From the NCBI RefSeq assembly GCF_014203645.1, contig NZ_JACHJL010000004.1, positions 186,001 to 250,000 of the forward strand: DNA of 64,000 bases, given 5' to 3'. The stretch's first letter is position 1, and every line of letters begins with the position of its first letter. Below the pieces are notes generated by a model. The model was given only the letters and a program-made list of their open reading frames with translations, was not told the origin of the DNA and ran no database searches. The stretch is from Streptomyces zagrosensis (lineage in GTDB: Bacteria; Actinomycetota; Actinomycetes; Streptomycetales; Streptomycetaceae). Positions 28,832 through 38,140 of the stretch are shown here, one piece after another. A program made the position numbers and the translations under genes.

Positions 28832-29635
28832 TTACGGGCGAACGCGGGCCCCCGCTGCGGTGTTCTGGTCGCCGGTCTGCGCCACACCGGTCAGCGTGCG
28901 CAGGGTCGCCGTAGGCCCAGGCGGGTCGCACTGCGCGATCTTTCGCAGTGCGGCGAACGTCTCCTCGGGCTGTTCCAGGACGAACAGATGGTTGCCCCGC
29001 ACCCAACGGGTGCCGCGCGCCCCCAACTGGTCGGCCAATTCGGCGAGTAGGGCCGGCGGGACAGCCGCGTCGTCTCTGCCGCCCAGGAGATGAACCGGGG
29101 GCCGTACGGGCTCCGGCGACCATCCCGCGGGCCCGAGCACCGCCAGATCCTGCCGTAGCTCGGGCAACAGCAGTCGGGTCGCCAGCTCGTCGGGCAACTC
29201 ACTATCAGGGACGATGCCATGGGATCTGGCCACCGAGAGCAACGACTGGTCGTCCAGGCCCAGCAGGTGGCAGGCCGGCGGCCCGGGGCGCGGCGGTGCG
29301 GACAACACGAGCCGTAGGCCCGGGGGCCAGTTCGCCGCGTGTCGCTGCGCCATCCGGTGCGCCACGGCCGCGCCCACGCCGTGGCCAAGGATGATGCCAG
29401 GTTCGGTGAGGTCGGCGGCGAGTAAGTCCGCGTAGAAGTCCGCGAGTTCGCTGAGGTTCGGTCCCTTGTCGTGCTCCCCTGCGGTGGGGGGCTGCACGGC
29501 GACCACCGTCCAGTCCTCCTTGACCTGCTGAGCCAAGCGCGTGAACGACCCTGCGGAGCCGCCCGCGTACGGCAGGCAGAGCAGGCGGAAGGGGCCTCCT
29601 TCGCGCAGCTCCAATCGACTTGGGCCCGCCCTCAT
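28832..29635 (-). CDS. Type II thioesterase-like protein lacking the catalytic serine
   Basis: This 267-residue alpha/beta hydrolase is of the NRPS/PKS type II thioesterase family, with RLLCLPYAGGSAGSF (17-31), Asp188/189 in GGRDDAAVP and His216 in GNHLF. The nucleophile motif, normally GHSMG, reads GHGVG (84-88), so Gly86 replaces the serine; the codon is GGC, one base from the serine codon AGC. Family enzymes clear stalled carrier proteins; this one should not hydrolyse by the normal mechanism. The ATG at 29635 has GGAGG upstream. It is divergent from a P450 gene. Confidence 0.8.
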   Translation of the reverse strand: MRAGPSRLELREGGPFRLLCLPYAGGSAGSFTRLAQQVKEDWTVVAVQPPTAGEHDKGPNLSELADFYADLLAADLTEPGIILGHGVGAAVAHRMAQRHAANWPPGLRLVLSAPPRPGPPACHLLGLDDQSLLSVARSHGIVPDSELPDELATRLLLPELRQDLAVLGPAGWSPEPVRPPVHLLGGRDDAAVPPALLAELADQLGARGTRWVRGNHLFVLEQPEETFAALRKIAQCDPPGPTATLRTLTGVAQTGDQNTAAGARVRP

Positions 29636-29659
29636 GCTCCGACCTCCATTGGGCTTTGC

Positions 29660-29765
29660 GGGGACGTGGCTGCTTGTGCTTGTGCCTGTGCCTGCGCTTA
29701 TGCCTGTGCCTGTGCTTATGCCGGGCGTTGCGCCATCGGGGGTGGTGGTGATGCCTGCGCCTGTG
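29660..29765. repeat. TGCCTG/TGCTTA hexanucleotide repeat tract
   Basis: Hexamers TGCTTG, TGCCTG, CGCTTA and TGCTTA alternate from about 29669 to 29722, just upstream of the thioesterase start. Frames through it give ACACAYACAC-type peptides and are not real genes. Confidence 0.7.
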
Positions 29766-29835
29766 CGTGGAGCCATGTGGGTGTCCATGTCGGTAGCTGG
29801 AATGGCGTACGGGCCGCGGCCGTGCCGATGTGCGG

Positions 29836-30093
29836 CTAACTGCCGGTGAGGAGACCGGCGGTGGCCGAGCCTGTCAGAACAAGCACGAGACAGAGCGCGA
29901 GCGGCGGCGTGGGTGACCCTACTCGCGGGCCGAGGTGTGGCGGTGGGCGCGGGGTGGTGGCCCGGTCGCGGAGACGTGAAGGTGGTAGCTCCTCGACTGC
30001 GACCGCGAAGGCTAGCGCACCCCACACGCCACCGACCCCGTCGGTGGCTTCCGCGCTGTCCAGCAGGAGCCTGCCAGGCCCGCACGTTGGCAC
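29836..30093 (-). CDS. Possible small membrane protein
   Basis: A frame of about 85 residues from a GTG near 30093 reads a fairly natural sequence (GGVWGALAFAVAVEELPPS) and ends with a hydrophobic helix LALCLVLVLTGSATAGLLTG. The real start is unclear and no strong ribosome site is seen. It would precede the thioesterase gene on the same strand. It may be a chance frame. Confidence 0.22.
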   Translation of the reverse strand: MPTCGPGRLLLDSAEATDGVGGVWGALAFAVAVEELPPSRLRDRATTPRPPPHLGPRVGSPTPPLALCLVLVLTGSATAGLLTGS

Positions 30094-30271
30094 CTCCACA
30101 GTCCCGTCAGACCTACCAGGCCCCAGCAGCCCCGAGCACCCCGCGCCTTGGCTGGGCCATCCCGGCCTGTGCGCCGTTCGGGCGGACCCGGGGCGGTTGG
30201 CGTTTTCGGTCTGACCGGTCGGGTACTCGACGCCGCCGATACGACGTCGCCATGCCGGTGAAGGAGCCCGT

Positions 30272-31660
30272 ATGCCCTGGTCAACCACCCCCGAACAGAC
30301 CGCGGACGCGCGCGCTCTACCCAGCGCGAGCGGTGCAGACACCGCGCGGGTGGTGGCCCATTTGCTGCTGCCCGCTGTGGTCGGCGGCGTCATCAGGCGG
30401 CGTCCGGCGGGCGTGGCGCTCACCGAGCGGCTCCACTGGGACCAGCGTGGTATCCAGACGATGGCCCGGTTGCGCGCCACGTACGGAAATGGTCCCTTGC
30501 TGCTGCGCATCGCGGGGCGCTCGGTGGCGTTGCCGCTGATCCCCGAGGACGTGCGCACGATCCTCGACCAGACACCGCTGCCCTTCTCCCCCGCGACCTG
30601 GGAGAAGAAGGGCGCACTGAGCCAGTTCCAGCCGCACGGCTCGCTGATCTCCACGGGGCGCCACCGTACGGAGCGACGCAAGCTCAACGAAGCGGCCCTG
30701 GACATGGCGCAGCCGCTGCACCGGATCGCGCCCGCGCTGGTCGCCACGGTCCGGCAGGAGGCGCGGGCGCTGCTGCGGCAGGTGGACCGTACCGGGGAAC
30801 TGACCTGGGATGAGTTCGGGGCCGCGTGGCGGCGTACGGTACGGCGGCTCGTATTGGGGGATGCCGCACGCGACGACGACACGCTCACCGAGTTGCTGAA
30901 CCGACTGCGCGCAGCGGGGAACTGGTCAGTGCTGCTGCCGAGACGGCGGCAGACCAGGGACGACTTCTTGCGACGCCTGCGGCAGCACGCCGACGCGGCG
31001 GGCCCCGAGACGCTGGCGGGCGCGCTCATCGAGCAGTCCGCGCTGTCGCGCGCCGATGCGGTCGGTCAGATTCCGCATTGGCTGTTCGCGTACGACGCCG
31101 CCGCCATCACCACGCTGCGGGCGCTGGCACTGCTCACCACCCACCCGGATCAGGAGGCCCGAGCGCGCTCGGAGATCGGCACTCAGGATCTGAGCCAGCC
31201 GCGGACGCTGCCCTTTTTGCGGGCGTGTGCCCTGGAGGCGGTCCGGCTGTGGCCGACGACTCCGCTGCTGCTGCGGGAGACCACGGGCGTGACGGAGTGG
31301 CGCGGGGACACGGTCGCCGAGAACACCACGTTTCTCATCTACACGCCGTACTTCCACCGCGCCGAGGCGACCGCCGGGGCGTACGCGGACCGCTTCGCGC
31401 CGGACATCTGGCTCGACGGCCAGGCCCGCGAGAACCCGGCCCTGGTGCCCTTCAGCGCCGGGCCCGGCGAGTGCCCCGGCCAAAACCTGGTGCTGTTGAC
31501 GGTCAGCACCTGGCTCGGGGTGCTCTTGGAGGAGCACCTGTACCAGGCGTCGCCGCCCACCCCCCGACTGCGCCGTAACGGCACGCTCCCCGCGGAGTTC
31601 AACCCCTTCTCCCTCCGCTTCGATGTACGGCCTACGGCTGCTGCTGCCGCTAGCGCGTAG
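30272..31660 (+). CDS. Cytochrome P450 with atypical I-helix
   Basis: This 462-residue P450 has the ExxR motif (Glu322-Arg325, EAVR) and the heme-thiolate motif FSAGPGECPG with Cys401. The I-helix segment that usually reads (A/G)GxDT is LFAYDAAAITT (271-281): the acid is present but the proton-delivering Thr directly after it is missing. Length is above the usual 400 of soluble actinobacterial P450s and the N-terminus lacks a membrane anchor. An AAGGAG site precedes the ATG. It is divergent from the type II thioesterase gene, hinting at secondary metabolism. Substrate unknown. Confidence 0.9.
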   Translation: MPWSTTPEQTADARALPSASGADTARVVAHLLLPAVVGGVIRRRPAGVALTERLHWDQRGIQTMARLRATYGNGPLLLRIAGRSVALPLIPEDVRTILDQTPLPFSPATWEKKGALSQFQPHGSLISTGRHRTERRKLNEAALDMAQPLHRIAPALVATVRQEARALLRQVDRTGELTWDEFGAAWRRTVRRLVLGDAARDDDTLTELLNRLRAAGNWSVLLPRRRQTRDDFLRRLRQHADAAGPETLAGALIEQSALSRADAVGQIPHWLFAYDAAAITTLRALALLTTHPDQEARARSEIGTQDLSQPRTLPFLRACALEAVRLWPTTPLLLRETTGVTEWRGDTVAENTTFLIYTPYFHRAEATAGAYADRFAPDIWLDGQARENPALVPFSAGPGECPGQNLVLLTVSTWLGVLLEEHLYQASPPTPRLRRNGTLPAEFNPFSLRFDVRPTAAAAASA

Positions 31661-31697
31661 CGCGAGGCGTGCTGCGGTGTATCCGCGAAGGCGCGCC

Positions 31698-32078
31698 CTA
31701 CGACGTGGGCTCCAGGCGCAACCTGACCTCCATCTCCTGGTCGCCGGGGATCGCCTTCTCCTCCGCTATCGAAAAGTGGCGTCCCAGTACGTCCCGTACC
31801 TGGTGGATGGGCGGGTCCGTGCCGTACAGATCGACGCTCACCGACTCCGCCAGCCGGGAGGAGGGCGCTGAGCCGCCGGGCTCGCGGGTGTCCACGGTCA
31901 TCGACCACACCACGGGCCGGTCGGTCTCGGTGTCCACGGGCCTGCCCCCGTCCGGCCACTCATCGGCGGCGGTCGCCGGAAACGCCGCCCTCAGCACCCG
32001 AAACACGGCGTCTGCGTCGTCCCAGTCGCAGCCGCAGACGTGTACGCCCACTCCAACCGAACTCTGCTCAGTGCTCAT
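31698..32078 (-). CDS. Hypothetical protein
   Basis: This 126-residue soluble protein begins MSTEQSSVGVGVHVCGCDWD and ends in beta-strand-like EMEVRLRLEPTS. It has alternating short hydrophobic and acidic stretches but no motif I recognise. It lies 38 bases from the P450 stop, convergent with it, and about 27 bases downstream of the FAD/Rieske gene on the same strand, so it may be co-transcribed with that gene. Confidence 0.6.
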   Translation of the reverse strand: MSTEQSSVGVGVHVCGCDWDDADAVFRVLRAAFPATAADEWPDGGRPVDTETDRPVVWSMTVDTREPGGSAPSSRLAESVSVDLYGTDPPIHQVRDVLGRHFSIAEEKAIPGDQEMEVRLRLEPTS

Positions 32079-32105
32079 GGCAGGCGGGTAGCCGCTGCGG
32101 CCAAC

Positions 32106-33647
32106 TCAAAACCCGTCATCCGGCAGCTCGCGCCGCTCCAGGGGCCGGACCGCGGGCCCCTGGAGTACGGAGCCATCCACGCCGAACCGCGAGCCGTGGC
32201 AGGGGCACTCCCAGGTCCGTTCGGCGTCGTTGAAGCGCACCAGGCAGCCCAGATGGGTGCAGCGGGCCGAGACGGCGTGCGGGGTGCCGTCCTCGTCACG
32301 GTAGACCGCGCACCGGCTGCCTCCCACGCGTACCAGAGCGCCGGAGCCGGGCGCGATATCGGAGGCGTCATCGCCTTGCGTGGAGCGCAGCCGGTCGCCG
32401 ATGAAGTGCTTGGCCACCGTCGCCTGAGTGTCGAGCAGTCGCCCCGCCTCCCGGATCGGGTGCAGCCTGCGGGGGTCGTAGAGCCCGGCGTGCGGCGGCT
32501 TCTCGCCGGTGATCAGGTCGGCGAGCAGCGTGCCCGCCATCGCCCCGTTGCTGATCCCCCAGCCGCCGAAGCCGGTGGCCACGTACACCTGGCGGGCCCC
32601 GGGGTGGAAGGGGCCGACGAACGGCACCCGGTCGGAGCTGAAGTTGTCTTGGGCTGCCCATCGGTAGGCCGGCTCGGCCGCAGGAAAGTGGCTGGTCAGC
32701 CAGTCGGTCAGGCGTTCGAAGCTGCCGCTTTCCTTGCCCGTACCCGTGCCCGGCGTGAACTTTTCGCCGGTCGCGATGAGCAGCCGCTGCCCGTCGTGCC
32801 AGGGCGCTGTGCGTACCGAGCGGGTGCTGCCCTCCGGCGTGATGTACATGCCGGAGGGGGCTTGGTCGGCGGGGAGTGTGGCGGCCACCACGAGTTCGCG
32901 GGTGGGTTCCAGGCGCGCGAACATCAGCGCGCGGTCGAAGATGGGGTAGTGGGTCGCGACCACCACATCCTGGGCCTTGATCACGGCCCCGCTCTCGGTC
33001 GTCACCCGGCAGGGCGTGCCCTCGCGCAGGCCGGTGACTCGGCTGCGCTCGTAGATCTGGCCGCCGCGCGCGGTGATGTCCTTGGCCAGCGCGAGCAGGT
33101 ACCGGCGCGGATGGAACTGTGCCTGTCCGCTGACGCGCACCGCGCCAGCGACCGCAAAGGGGAGGTCTGTCTCGGTGACGAACGAGGCATCGAGGCCGGC
33201 GTCGGCCGCCGCCCGGGCCTCGGCGCGCAGGGTGCCGAGTTGGCTCGGGTCGGTGGCGTAGGTGTAGGCGTCGGCGCGTTCCCACTGGCAGTCAACGCCC
33301 AGTTCCACCGCGGTCCGCTCGATGCGGCGGATCGCCTCTTGCTGCGAGGTGGCGTAGTGGGCCGTGGCGCGTGCGCCGTGCGTGTCGCGAAGCGTCGCGT
33401 AGATCAGGGTGTGCAGGGCGGACACCTTGGCGGTGGTGTAGCCGGTGACCCCGGCGGCGATGCGGTCGGCCTCCAGGAGGACGACGGAGCGGCCCCGGCA
33501 GACCAGCTCCCATGCGGTGCACAAACCCGCCATGCCGCCGCCGATGACGGCGACGTCGGTGGTGGCGTCCGCGGGCACGTGGGGGTAGTCGGTCGCGGGC
33601 GTGCTGTCCATCCAGTACGACTCGTCGATGCCGGGCAGCGACGTCAT
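32106..33647 (-). CDS. FAD-dependent oxidoreductase with C-terminal Rieske domain
   Basis: This 513-residue protein has a dinucleotide-binding motif DVAVIGGGMAGL near residue 33-44, a DAO-type FAD domain through about 400 (late motif GFGGWGISNG), and a C-terminal Rieske [2Fe-2S] domain with CTHLGC and CPCHGSRF (about 455-480). This gene type is common in actinobacteria, usually annotated as FAD-dependent oxidoreductase/Rieske; the substrate is unknown. The ATG at 33647 is chosen because GAAGGAG precedes it. Isolated open frames on the other strand are shadows. Confidence 0.9.
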   Translation of the reverse strand: MTSLPGIDESYWMDSTPATDYPHVPADATTDVAVIGGGMAGLCTAWELVCRGRSVVLLEADRIAAGVTGYTTAKVSALHTLIYATLRDTHGARATAHYATSQQEAIRRIERTAVELGVDCQWERADAYTYATDPSQLGTLRAEARAAADAGLDASFVTETDLPFAVAGAVRVSGQAQFHPRRYLLALAKDITARGGQIYERSRVTGLREGTPCRVTTESGAVIKAQDVVVATHYPIFDRALMFARLEPTRELVVAATLPADQAPSGMYITPEGSTRSVRTAPWHDGQRLLIATGEKFTPGTGTGKESGSFERLTDWLTSHFPAAEPAYRWAAQDNFSSDRVPFVGPFHPGARQVYVATGFGGWGISNGAMAGTLLADLITGEKPPHAGLYDPRRLHPIREAGRLLDTQATVAKHFIGDRLRSTQGDDASDIAPGSGALVRVGGSRCAVYRDEDGTPHAVSARCTHLGCLVRFNDAERTWECPCHGSRFGVDGSVLQGPAVRPLERRELPDDGF

Positions 33648-33781
33648 AGGGCGCTCCTTCCGAAGCGGAGCGCCCGCCTCCGGGGGCTTCCGGTGTCCGG
33701 GGCGGCCTCCGCTGGCCGGGCCCCGAGTACCCCCCGGCCAGCTACGCGAAACGAGACCGCTGCTGCTTGGAACATGCAAAG

Positions 33782-33811
33782 GTGCGGGGCCCCTGGGGGA
33801 GGGCCCCGCAC
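33782..33811 (-). terminator. Hairpin terminator after the first S8 protease gene
   Basis: GTGCGGGGCCC and GGGCCCCGCAC form a perfect 11-bp stem with an eight-base loop. It lies about 160 bases beyond the stop at 33973 and ahead of the FAD/Rieske start. The stem sequence is nearly the same as that of the hairpin at 48730. Confidence 0.72.
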
Positions 33812-33972
33812 AGCGTGGGCGGTATCGCTTCGGTGGCTGAGCATGGGACGCCCGACCTTCGAGGCGACGAGCAGCATCCGCCAACGCTGGGGATGCTCGG
33901 CGACCGATGCGGGAGGGCGGTCAGCCGCCGAGGCGATGAGGGGGTCGGATGGCCTGTTGAGCGGCGGTGCGG

Positions 33973-35784
33973 TTAGTTACCGAAGCAGACGGTCTGGCTG
34001 CCGTAGTTGCGGCACTGGATCTGCTTTGCCGCGGTGCCGGCGTTGCCTGCACGGTCGGTGACGGTGAGGGCCGCCGTGTAGGTCTTCAGACCCGCCGGGT
34101 AGGTGTTCTTCACCTTCACGCCGGTGCCGGTCTTGCCATCACCGAACTTCCAGTCGTACGAGGCGATGTCGCCGTCCTTGTCGGTGGAGCGCGAGGCGTC
34201 GAAGCTGCACGCGTCGTTCCAGCAGGAGACGGAGAACTGTGCCACCGGCGGCACGCCACCTGCCGGCTTGCCCGTGCTCACCTTCTTGGTGACGGTGCCC
34301 GTCTTGCCACTGTTGTCGGTCACCGTCAGCTTGACCTCGTACGAGCCGCTCTTGTCGTACGTGTGCGACGGCTTGACGCCCTCGCCGGTCTTACCGTCGC
34401 CGAACTCCCACGCGTACGACGCGATCGAGCCGTCCGCGTCTGTTGAAGCCGACGCGTCGAAGGTGCACGTCGTGTTGGCCTCGGAGCAGGTCGGGGTGAA
34501 CTCCGCAGTCGGCTTGCCCGGGGTTACGGGTCCGCCGAGCTTGGTGACATCGAGGAACTTGTTGGGCGAACCGGTACCCGGGTTGGTGACGACGCCGTCA
34601 CGTGCGGCGGCGATCACCGCGTCGGTGGCCTGCGTGGCGCTCGCGTTCGGATTGGCCTCCAGGTAGATGGCCAGCGCGCCGGCGGCGTGCGGCGAGGCCA
34701 TGGAAGTGCCGCTCATGTTGGCCTTGCCGGTGTCCGAGCTGTTGCTGGCCGAGTTGATGTTGCCGCCCGGGGCGAACAGGTCTATGCAGCGACCGTAGTT
34801 GGAGAAGCTGGAGCGTGCGTTGTTGCTGTCGGTGGAGCCGAGCGACAGCGCCTCGGGCGTGTCACCGGGCGAGGTTCCGCACGAGTCCTGGTTTGAGTTG
34901 CCCGCCGAGATTGCGGTCGGGAAGCCTGCCTGTACGGCTCGCTTGGTTGCCTCGCGCATGCCCTGCGGGTCGGCGTTCGCACCGCCGGAGCCAAGGCTCA
35001 TGTTGATGACGCCGGGCTTCTTGCCGTTCTTGATGACCCAGTCGATGCCCTCGATGGTGTCCGCGTCGGGGCCGTTGCCCTTGCAGTCGAGCACCCGTAC
35101 GGCGACGATCTTCGCCTTCTTCGCGACGCCGTACTCCTTGCCGGCGATGGTGCCCGCGACATGCGTGCCGTGGCCGTAGCAGTCGGACGCGTCAGCGTCG
35201 TTGTCGAGGAAGTCGTAGCCGGAGGTGGCCCGGCCTTCGAAGGTCTGGTGCGAGAACCGGGTACCGGAGTCGATGACGTACGCGGTGACACCCGCGCCCG
35301 TGCCCGGGTAGTTGTATGCCTCGTCCTGCTTGCCGTCCACGGCGTCAAGGCCCCAAGACGGCGGCTTCGACTGGCTGCCGCCCTCGGTTGCGTGCACCAT
35401 CAACGACTGCTGGACGTACGCCACATCAGGGTCCGCCGCCAGCCGCTTGGCCTGCGTCGGGGTCATCTTGGCCGAGAAACCGCGCAGGGCGGCGGTGTAG
35501 ATCCGGTCAGCGTTGCCGCCGTAGCGGTCGGTGAGCTGGTCCGCCTGGTCCGCGACGGCGCTCTCGGCCGCCGCGGCGACCGGGGTAGTGCCCTTGAGGG
35601 AGACGATGTACAGGCCATCGATGGCGCCCGGGACTCCGGCGTTGATGACGCGGCCTTCGGCAGTCGTGCCGCCGTTGTCTGCGGTGGCCTGTGCGGGTGC
35701 GCCGGTCATGGCCAGCGCGGCGGTGGCGGCGAGCCCGGTACAGCACGCCGTCAACCAGCGGTAGGTGTTTCTTGTGGTTCGCAT
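33973..35784 (-). CDS. Secreted S8 subtilase with two C-terminal PKD domains (copy 1)
   Basis: This 603-residue protein has a signal peptide (about 1-34), an I9-type propeptide (55-130) and a proteinase K-like catalytic domain with Asp172 (VIDSGT), His205 (GHGTH) and Ser361 (GTSMASPH). Two PKD domains follow (about 428-510 and 518-597), each with the [16 protein letters not shown] turn and a short-range cysteine pair (CSEANTTC and CWNDAC). PKD domains typically help secreted proteases grip insoluble substrates. It is the most diverged of three tandem copies and ends QCRNYGSQTVCFGN. Confidence 0.94.
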   Translation of the reverse strand: MRTTRNTYRWLTACCTGLAATAALAMTGAPAQATADNGGTTAEGRVINAGVPGAIDGLYIVSLKGTTPVAAAAESAVADQADQLTDRYGGNADRIYTAALRGFSAKMTPTQAKRLAADPDVAYVQQSLMVHATEGGSQSKPPSWGLDAVDGKQDEAYNYPGTGAGVTAYVIDSGTRFSHQTFEGRATSGYDFLDNDADASDCYGHGTHVAGTIAGKEYGVAKKAKIVAVRVLDCKGNGPDADTIEGIDWVIKNGKKPGVINMSLGSGGANADPQGMREATKRAVQAGFPTAISAGNSNQDSCGTSPGDTPEALSLGSTDSNNARSSFSNYGRCIDLFAPGGNINSASNSSDTGKANMSGTSMASPHAAGALAIYLEANPNASATQATDAVIAAARDGVVTNPGTGSPNKFLDVTKLGGPVTPGKPTAEFTPTCSEANTTCTFDASASTDADGSIASYAWEFGDGKTGEGVKPSHTYDKSGSYEVKLTVTDNSGKTGTVTKKVSTGKPAGGVPPVAQFSVSCWNDACSFDASRSTDKDGDIASYDWKFGDGKTGTGVKVKNTYPAGLKTYTAALTVTDRAGNAGTAAKQIQCRNYGSQTVCFGN

Positions 35785-36097
35785 TCTCAGTGCCTTTGCC
35801 TCTCCAACTCGATGAGTGCTCGGTGGGAATGCTCAGTTGTGCGGTGGGGCGCCGGCCGCCGGAAGCGGACGACCGGTTGAAGCAGGCGGGCAGTCGCAGC
35901 GAGCAATCTGTGGGGACGCTCGCTCGTGCTGCCCACCCCGGTGGGAGGGGCGCGTCCGCGGTCGGGAAGTGGACGCGCCCGGACCCCACCGGTCGTTGCG
36001 GCGAGGCGTTCGACCGCCGCAACGAAGCGCTGAGCCGCTGAAACGGTGGGAACCGATCAAGCGGGGCTATGGGTGGTGTGTGGTGATGCGGGGTGGG
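35785..36097. repeat. Spacer between S8 copies 1 and 2, homologous to the next spacer
   Basis: The spacer shares blocks with 37904-38140: CTCTCCAACTCG then GAGTGCTCGGTGGG, GTTCGACCGCCGC, and AGCCGCTGAAACGGTGGGA. A hairpin GGGCGCGTCC/GGACGCGCCC lies at 35948-35980. Promoter and terminator of neighbouring copies must both lie here. Confidence 0.65.
35948..35980 (-). terminator. Hairpin after S8 copy 2 (or leader of copy 1)
   Basis: A 10-bp perfect stem, about 120 bases beyond the copy 2 stop and 164 bases ahead of the copy 1 start. A terminator is more likely, but a leader structure cannot be excluded. Confidence 0.5.
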
Positions 36098-37903
36098 TTA
36101 GCCGTTGAAGCAGAAGGCCCGGCCGCCGAAGTCCCAGCACTGGATCTTCTTCGACGTGGTAGCGGCGTTGCCTGCCCGGTCGGTGACCGTGAGGTCCACC
36201 GAGTAGTCCTTCTGGCCCGCCGGGTAGGTGTTCGACGTGGTCACGCCGGTGCCGGTCTTGCCGTCACCGAACTTCCAGGCGTAGGAGGCGATGTCGCCGT
36301 CCTTGTCCGTGGTCTTCGAGGCGTCGAAGTCGCACTTGTCGTACCAGCAGGAGACCGAGACCTGCGGCACCGGCGACTCGCCCACCGACTTGCCGGCGCT
36401 GACCTTCTTGGTGACGGTGCCGGTCTTGCCACTGTTGTCGGTGACCGTCAGCTTGACGTCGTACGTACCGTTCTTGTCGTACGTGTGCGACGGCTTGACG
36501 CCCTCGCCGGTCTTGCCGTCACCGAACTCCCACGCGTAGCTGGCGATCGAACCATCCGAGTCCTTCGACGCCGACGCGTCGAAGCCGCACGTGTTGTTGG
36601 CTTCGGAGCAGGCCGGCGTGAACTCCGCGGTCGGCTTGCCCGGGTCTGCCGGGGCACCGAGCTTGGTGACGTCGAGGAACTTGTTGGGCGAGCCGCTGCC
36701 CGGGTTGGTGACGACGCCGTCGCGTGCGGCGGCGAGCACCGCGTCGGTGGCCTGGGTGCCACTCGCGTTCGGGTTGCTCTCCAGGTAGAGGGCGAGCGCG
36801 CCGGCGGCGTGCGGCGAGGCCATGGAGGTACCACTCATGTTGGCCTTGCCGGTGTCCGAGCTGTGGCTGGCCGAGTCGATGCTGCCACCGGGCGCGAACA
36901 GGTCCACGCAACGACCGTAGTTGGAGAAGCTGGAGCGTCCGTTGTTGCTGTCGGTGGAGCCGAGCGACAGCGCCTCGGGCGTGTCACCGGGCGAGGTTCC
37001 GCACGCGTCCTGACCGGCGTTGCCCGCCGCGACCGCGGTCGGGAAGCCCGCCTGCACGGCCCGCTTCGTCGCCTCGCGCATGCCCTGCGGGTCGGCGCCT
37101 TCGCCGCCTGAGGTGAGGCTCATGTTGATGACGCCGGGCTTCTTGCCGTTCTTGATGACCCAGTCGATGCCCTCGATGGTGTCCGCGTCGGGGCCGTTGC
37201 CGGAGCAGTCGAGCACCCGCACAGAGACGATCTTCGCCTTCTTCGCGACGCCGTATTCCTTGCCGGCGATGGTGCCCGCGACATGGGTGCCGTGGCCGTA
37301 GCAGTCGGACGTGTCGGTGTCGTTGTCCAGGAAGTCATAGCCGGACGAGGCCCGGCCCTCGAACGTCTGGTGCGAGGCACGAGCACCGGAGTCGATGACG
37401 TACGCGGTGACTCCCGCGCCCGTACCGGGGTAGTTGTACGCCTTGTCCTGCTTGCCATCCACGGCGTCCAGGCCCCAGGAGGGCGGGTTGGGCTGGCTGC
37501 CGCCCTCGGCCGCGCGCACCATCAACGACTTTTGGACGTACGCCACGTCGGGGTCCGCCGCCAACCGCTTGGCCTGCGCGGGGGTCATCTTGGCGGAGAA
37601 GCCGCGCAGGGCGGCGGTGTAGATCCGGTCAGCGTTGCCGCCGTAGCGGTCAGTGAGCCGGTCCGCCTGATCGGCGACGGCGACCTCGGCCGCGGCGGAG
37701 ATCGAGGTGGCGCCCTTGAGCGAGACGATGTACAGGCCATCGATGGCGCCCGGAGCTTCGGCGTTGATGACGCGGCCTTCGGCAGTCGTGCCGCTGTCTG
37801 CGGTGGCCTGGGCGGGTGCGCCGGCCATGGCCAGCGCCGCGGTGGCGGCGAGCCCGGTACAGCACGCCGTCAACCAGCGGTAAGTCTTTTTCGCGGTACG
37901 CAT
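36098..37903 (-). CDS. Secreted S8 subtilase with two C-terminal PKD domains (copy 2)
   Basis: This 601-residue protein is close to copy 1 across signal peptide, propeptide and catalytic domain (Asp171, His204, Ser360; GHGTH and GTSMASPH intact). The second PKD domain and C-terminal ending (CWYDKCDF then [13 protein letters not shown]) match copy 3 and the S1 protease at 47289 rather than copy 1. The ATG at 37903 opens [17 protein letters not shown], almost the same leader as copy 1. It is expected to be exported, self-processed and active on protein substrates outside the cell. Confidence 0.94.
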   Translation of the reverse strand: MRTAKKTYRWLTACCTGLAATAALAMAGAPAQATADSGTTAEGRVINAEAPGAIDGLYIVSLKGATSISAAAEVAVADQADRLTDRYGGNADRIYTAALRGFSAKMTPAQAKRLAADPDVAYVQKSLMVRAAEGGSQPNPPSWGLDAVDGKQDKAYNYPGTGAGVTAYVIDSGARASHQTFEGRASSGYDFLDNDTDTSDCYGHGTHVAGTIAGKEYGVAKKAKIVSVRVLDCSGNGPDADTIEGIDWVIKNGKKPGVINMSLTSGGEGADPQGMREATKRAVQAGFPTAVAAGNAGQDACGTSPGDTPEALSLGSTDSNNGRSSFSNYGRCVDLFAPGGSIDSASHSSDTGKANMSGTSMASPHAAGALALYLESNPNASGTQATDAVLAAARDGVVTNPGSGSPNKFLDVTKLGAPADPGKPTAEFTPACSEANNTCGFDASASKDSDGSIASYAWEFGDGKTGEGVKPSHTYDKNGTYDVKLTVTDNSGKTGTVTKKVSAGKSVGESPVPQVSVSCWYDKCDFDASKTTDKDGDIASYAWKFGDGKTGTGVTTSNTYPAGQKDYSVDLTVTDRAGNAATTSKKIQCWDFGGRAFCFNG

Positions 37904-38140
37904 CCTGGGTGCCTTGCCTCTCCAACTCGGTGAGTGCTCGGTGGGGGTACTCGGTCGTTCGGTGGGAGGGGCGCGCCCGCGATGGGAGACGGGCGCGCCC
38001 CGGGCCCCACCTGTTGCTGCGGCGGGATGTTCGACCGCCGCGGCGAGGTGCTCAGCCGCTGAAACGGTGGGAGCGCATCAAGCAGGACCAGGGGCGATGT
38101 CCCGTGCGGCTGGGGGCGCTGCCCGGTGCTGCGAGGTGGG
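37904..38140. repeat. Spacer between S8 copies 2 and 3, homologous to the previous spacer
   Basis: It carries the same ordered blocks as 35785-36097. A 12-bp hairpin (GGGGCGCGCCCG/CGGGCGCGCCCC) lies at 37968-38001. The shared spacers show that the duplication unit included flanking regulatory DNA. Confidence 0.65.
37968..38001 (-). terminator. Hairpin after S8 copy 3 (or leader of copy 2)
   Basis: A 12-bp perfect GC stem, about 140 bases beyond the copy 3 stop and 65 bases ahead of the copy 2 start. Confidence 0.5.

Noticed and set aside
32040..34061. 673-codon + frame opposite the FAD/Rieske gene
   Set aside because: The minus strand has GGGMAGL and Rieske motifs; the + frame is compositional only.
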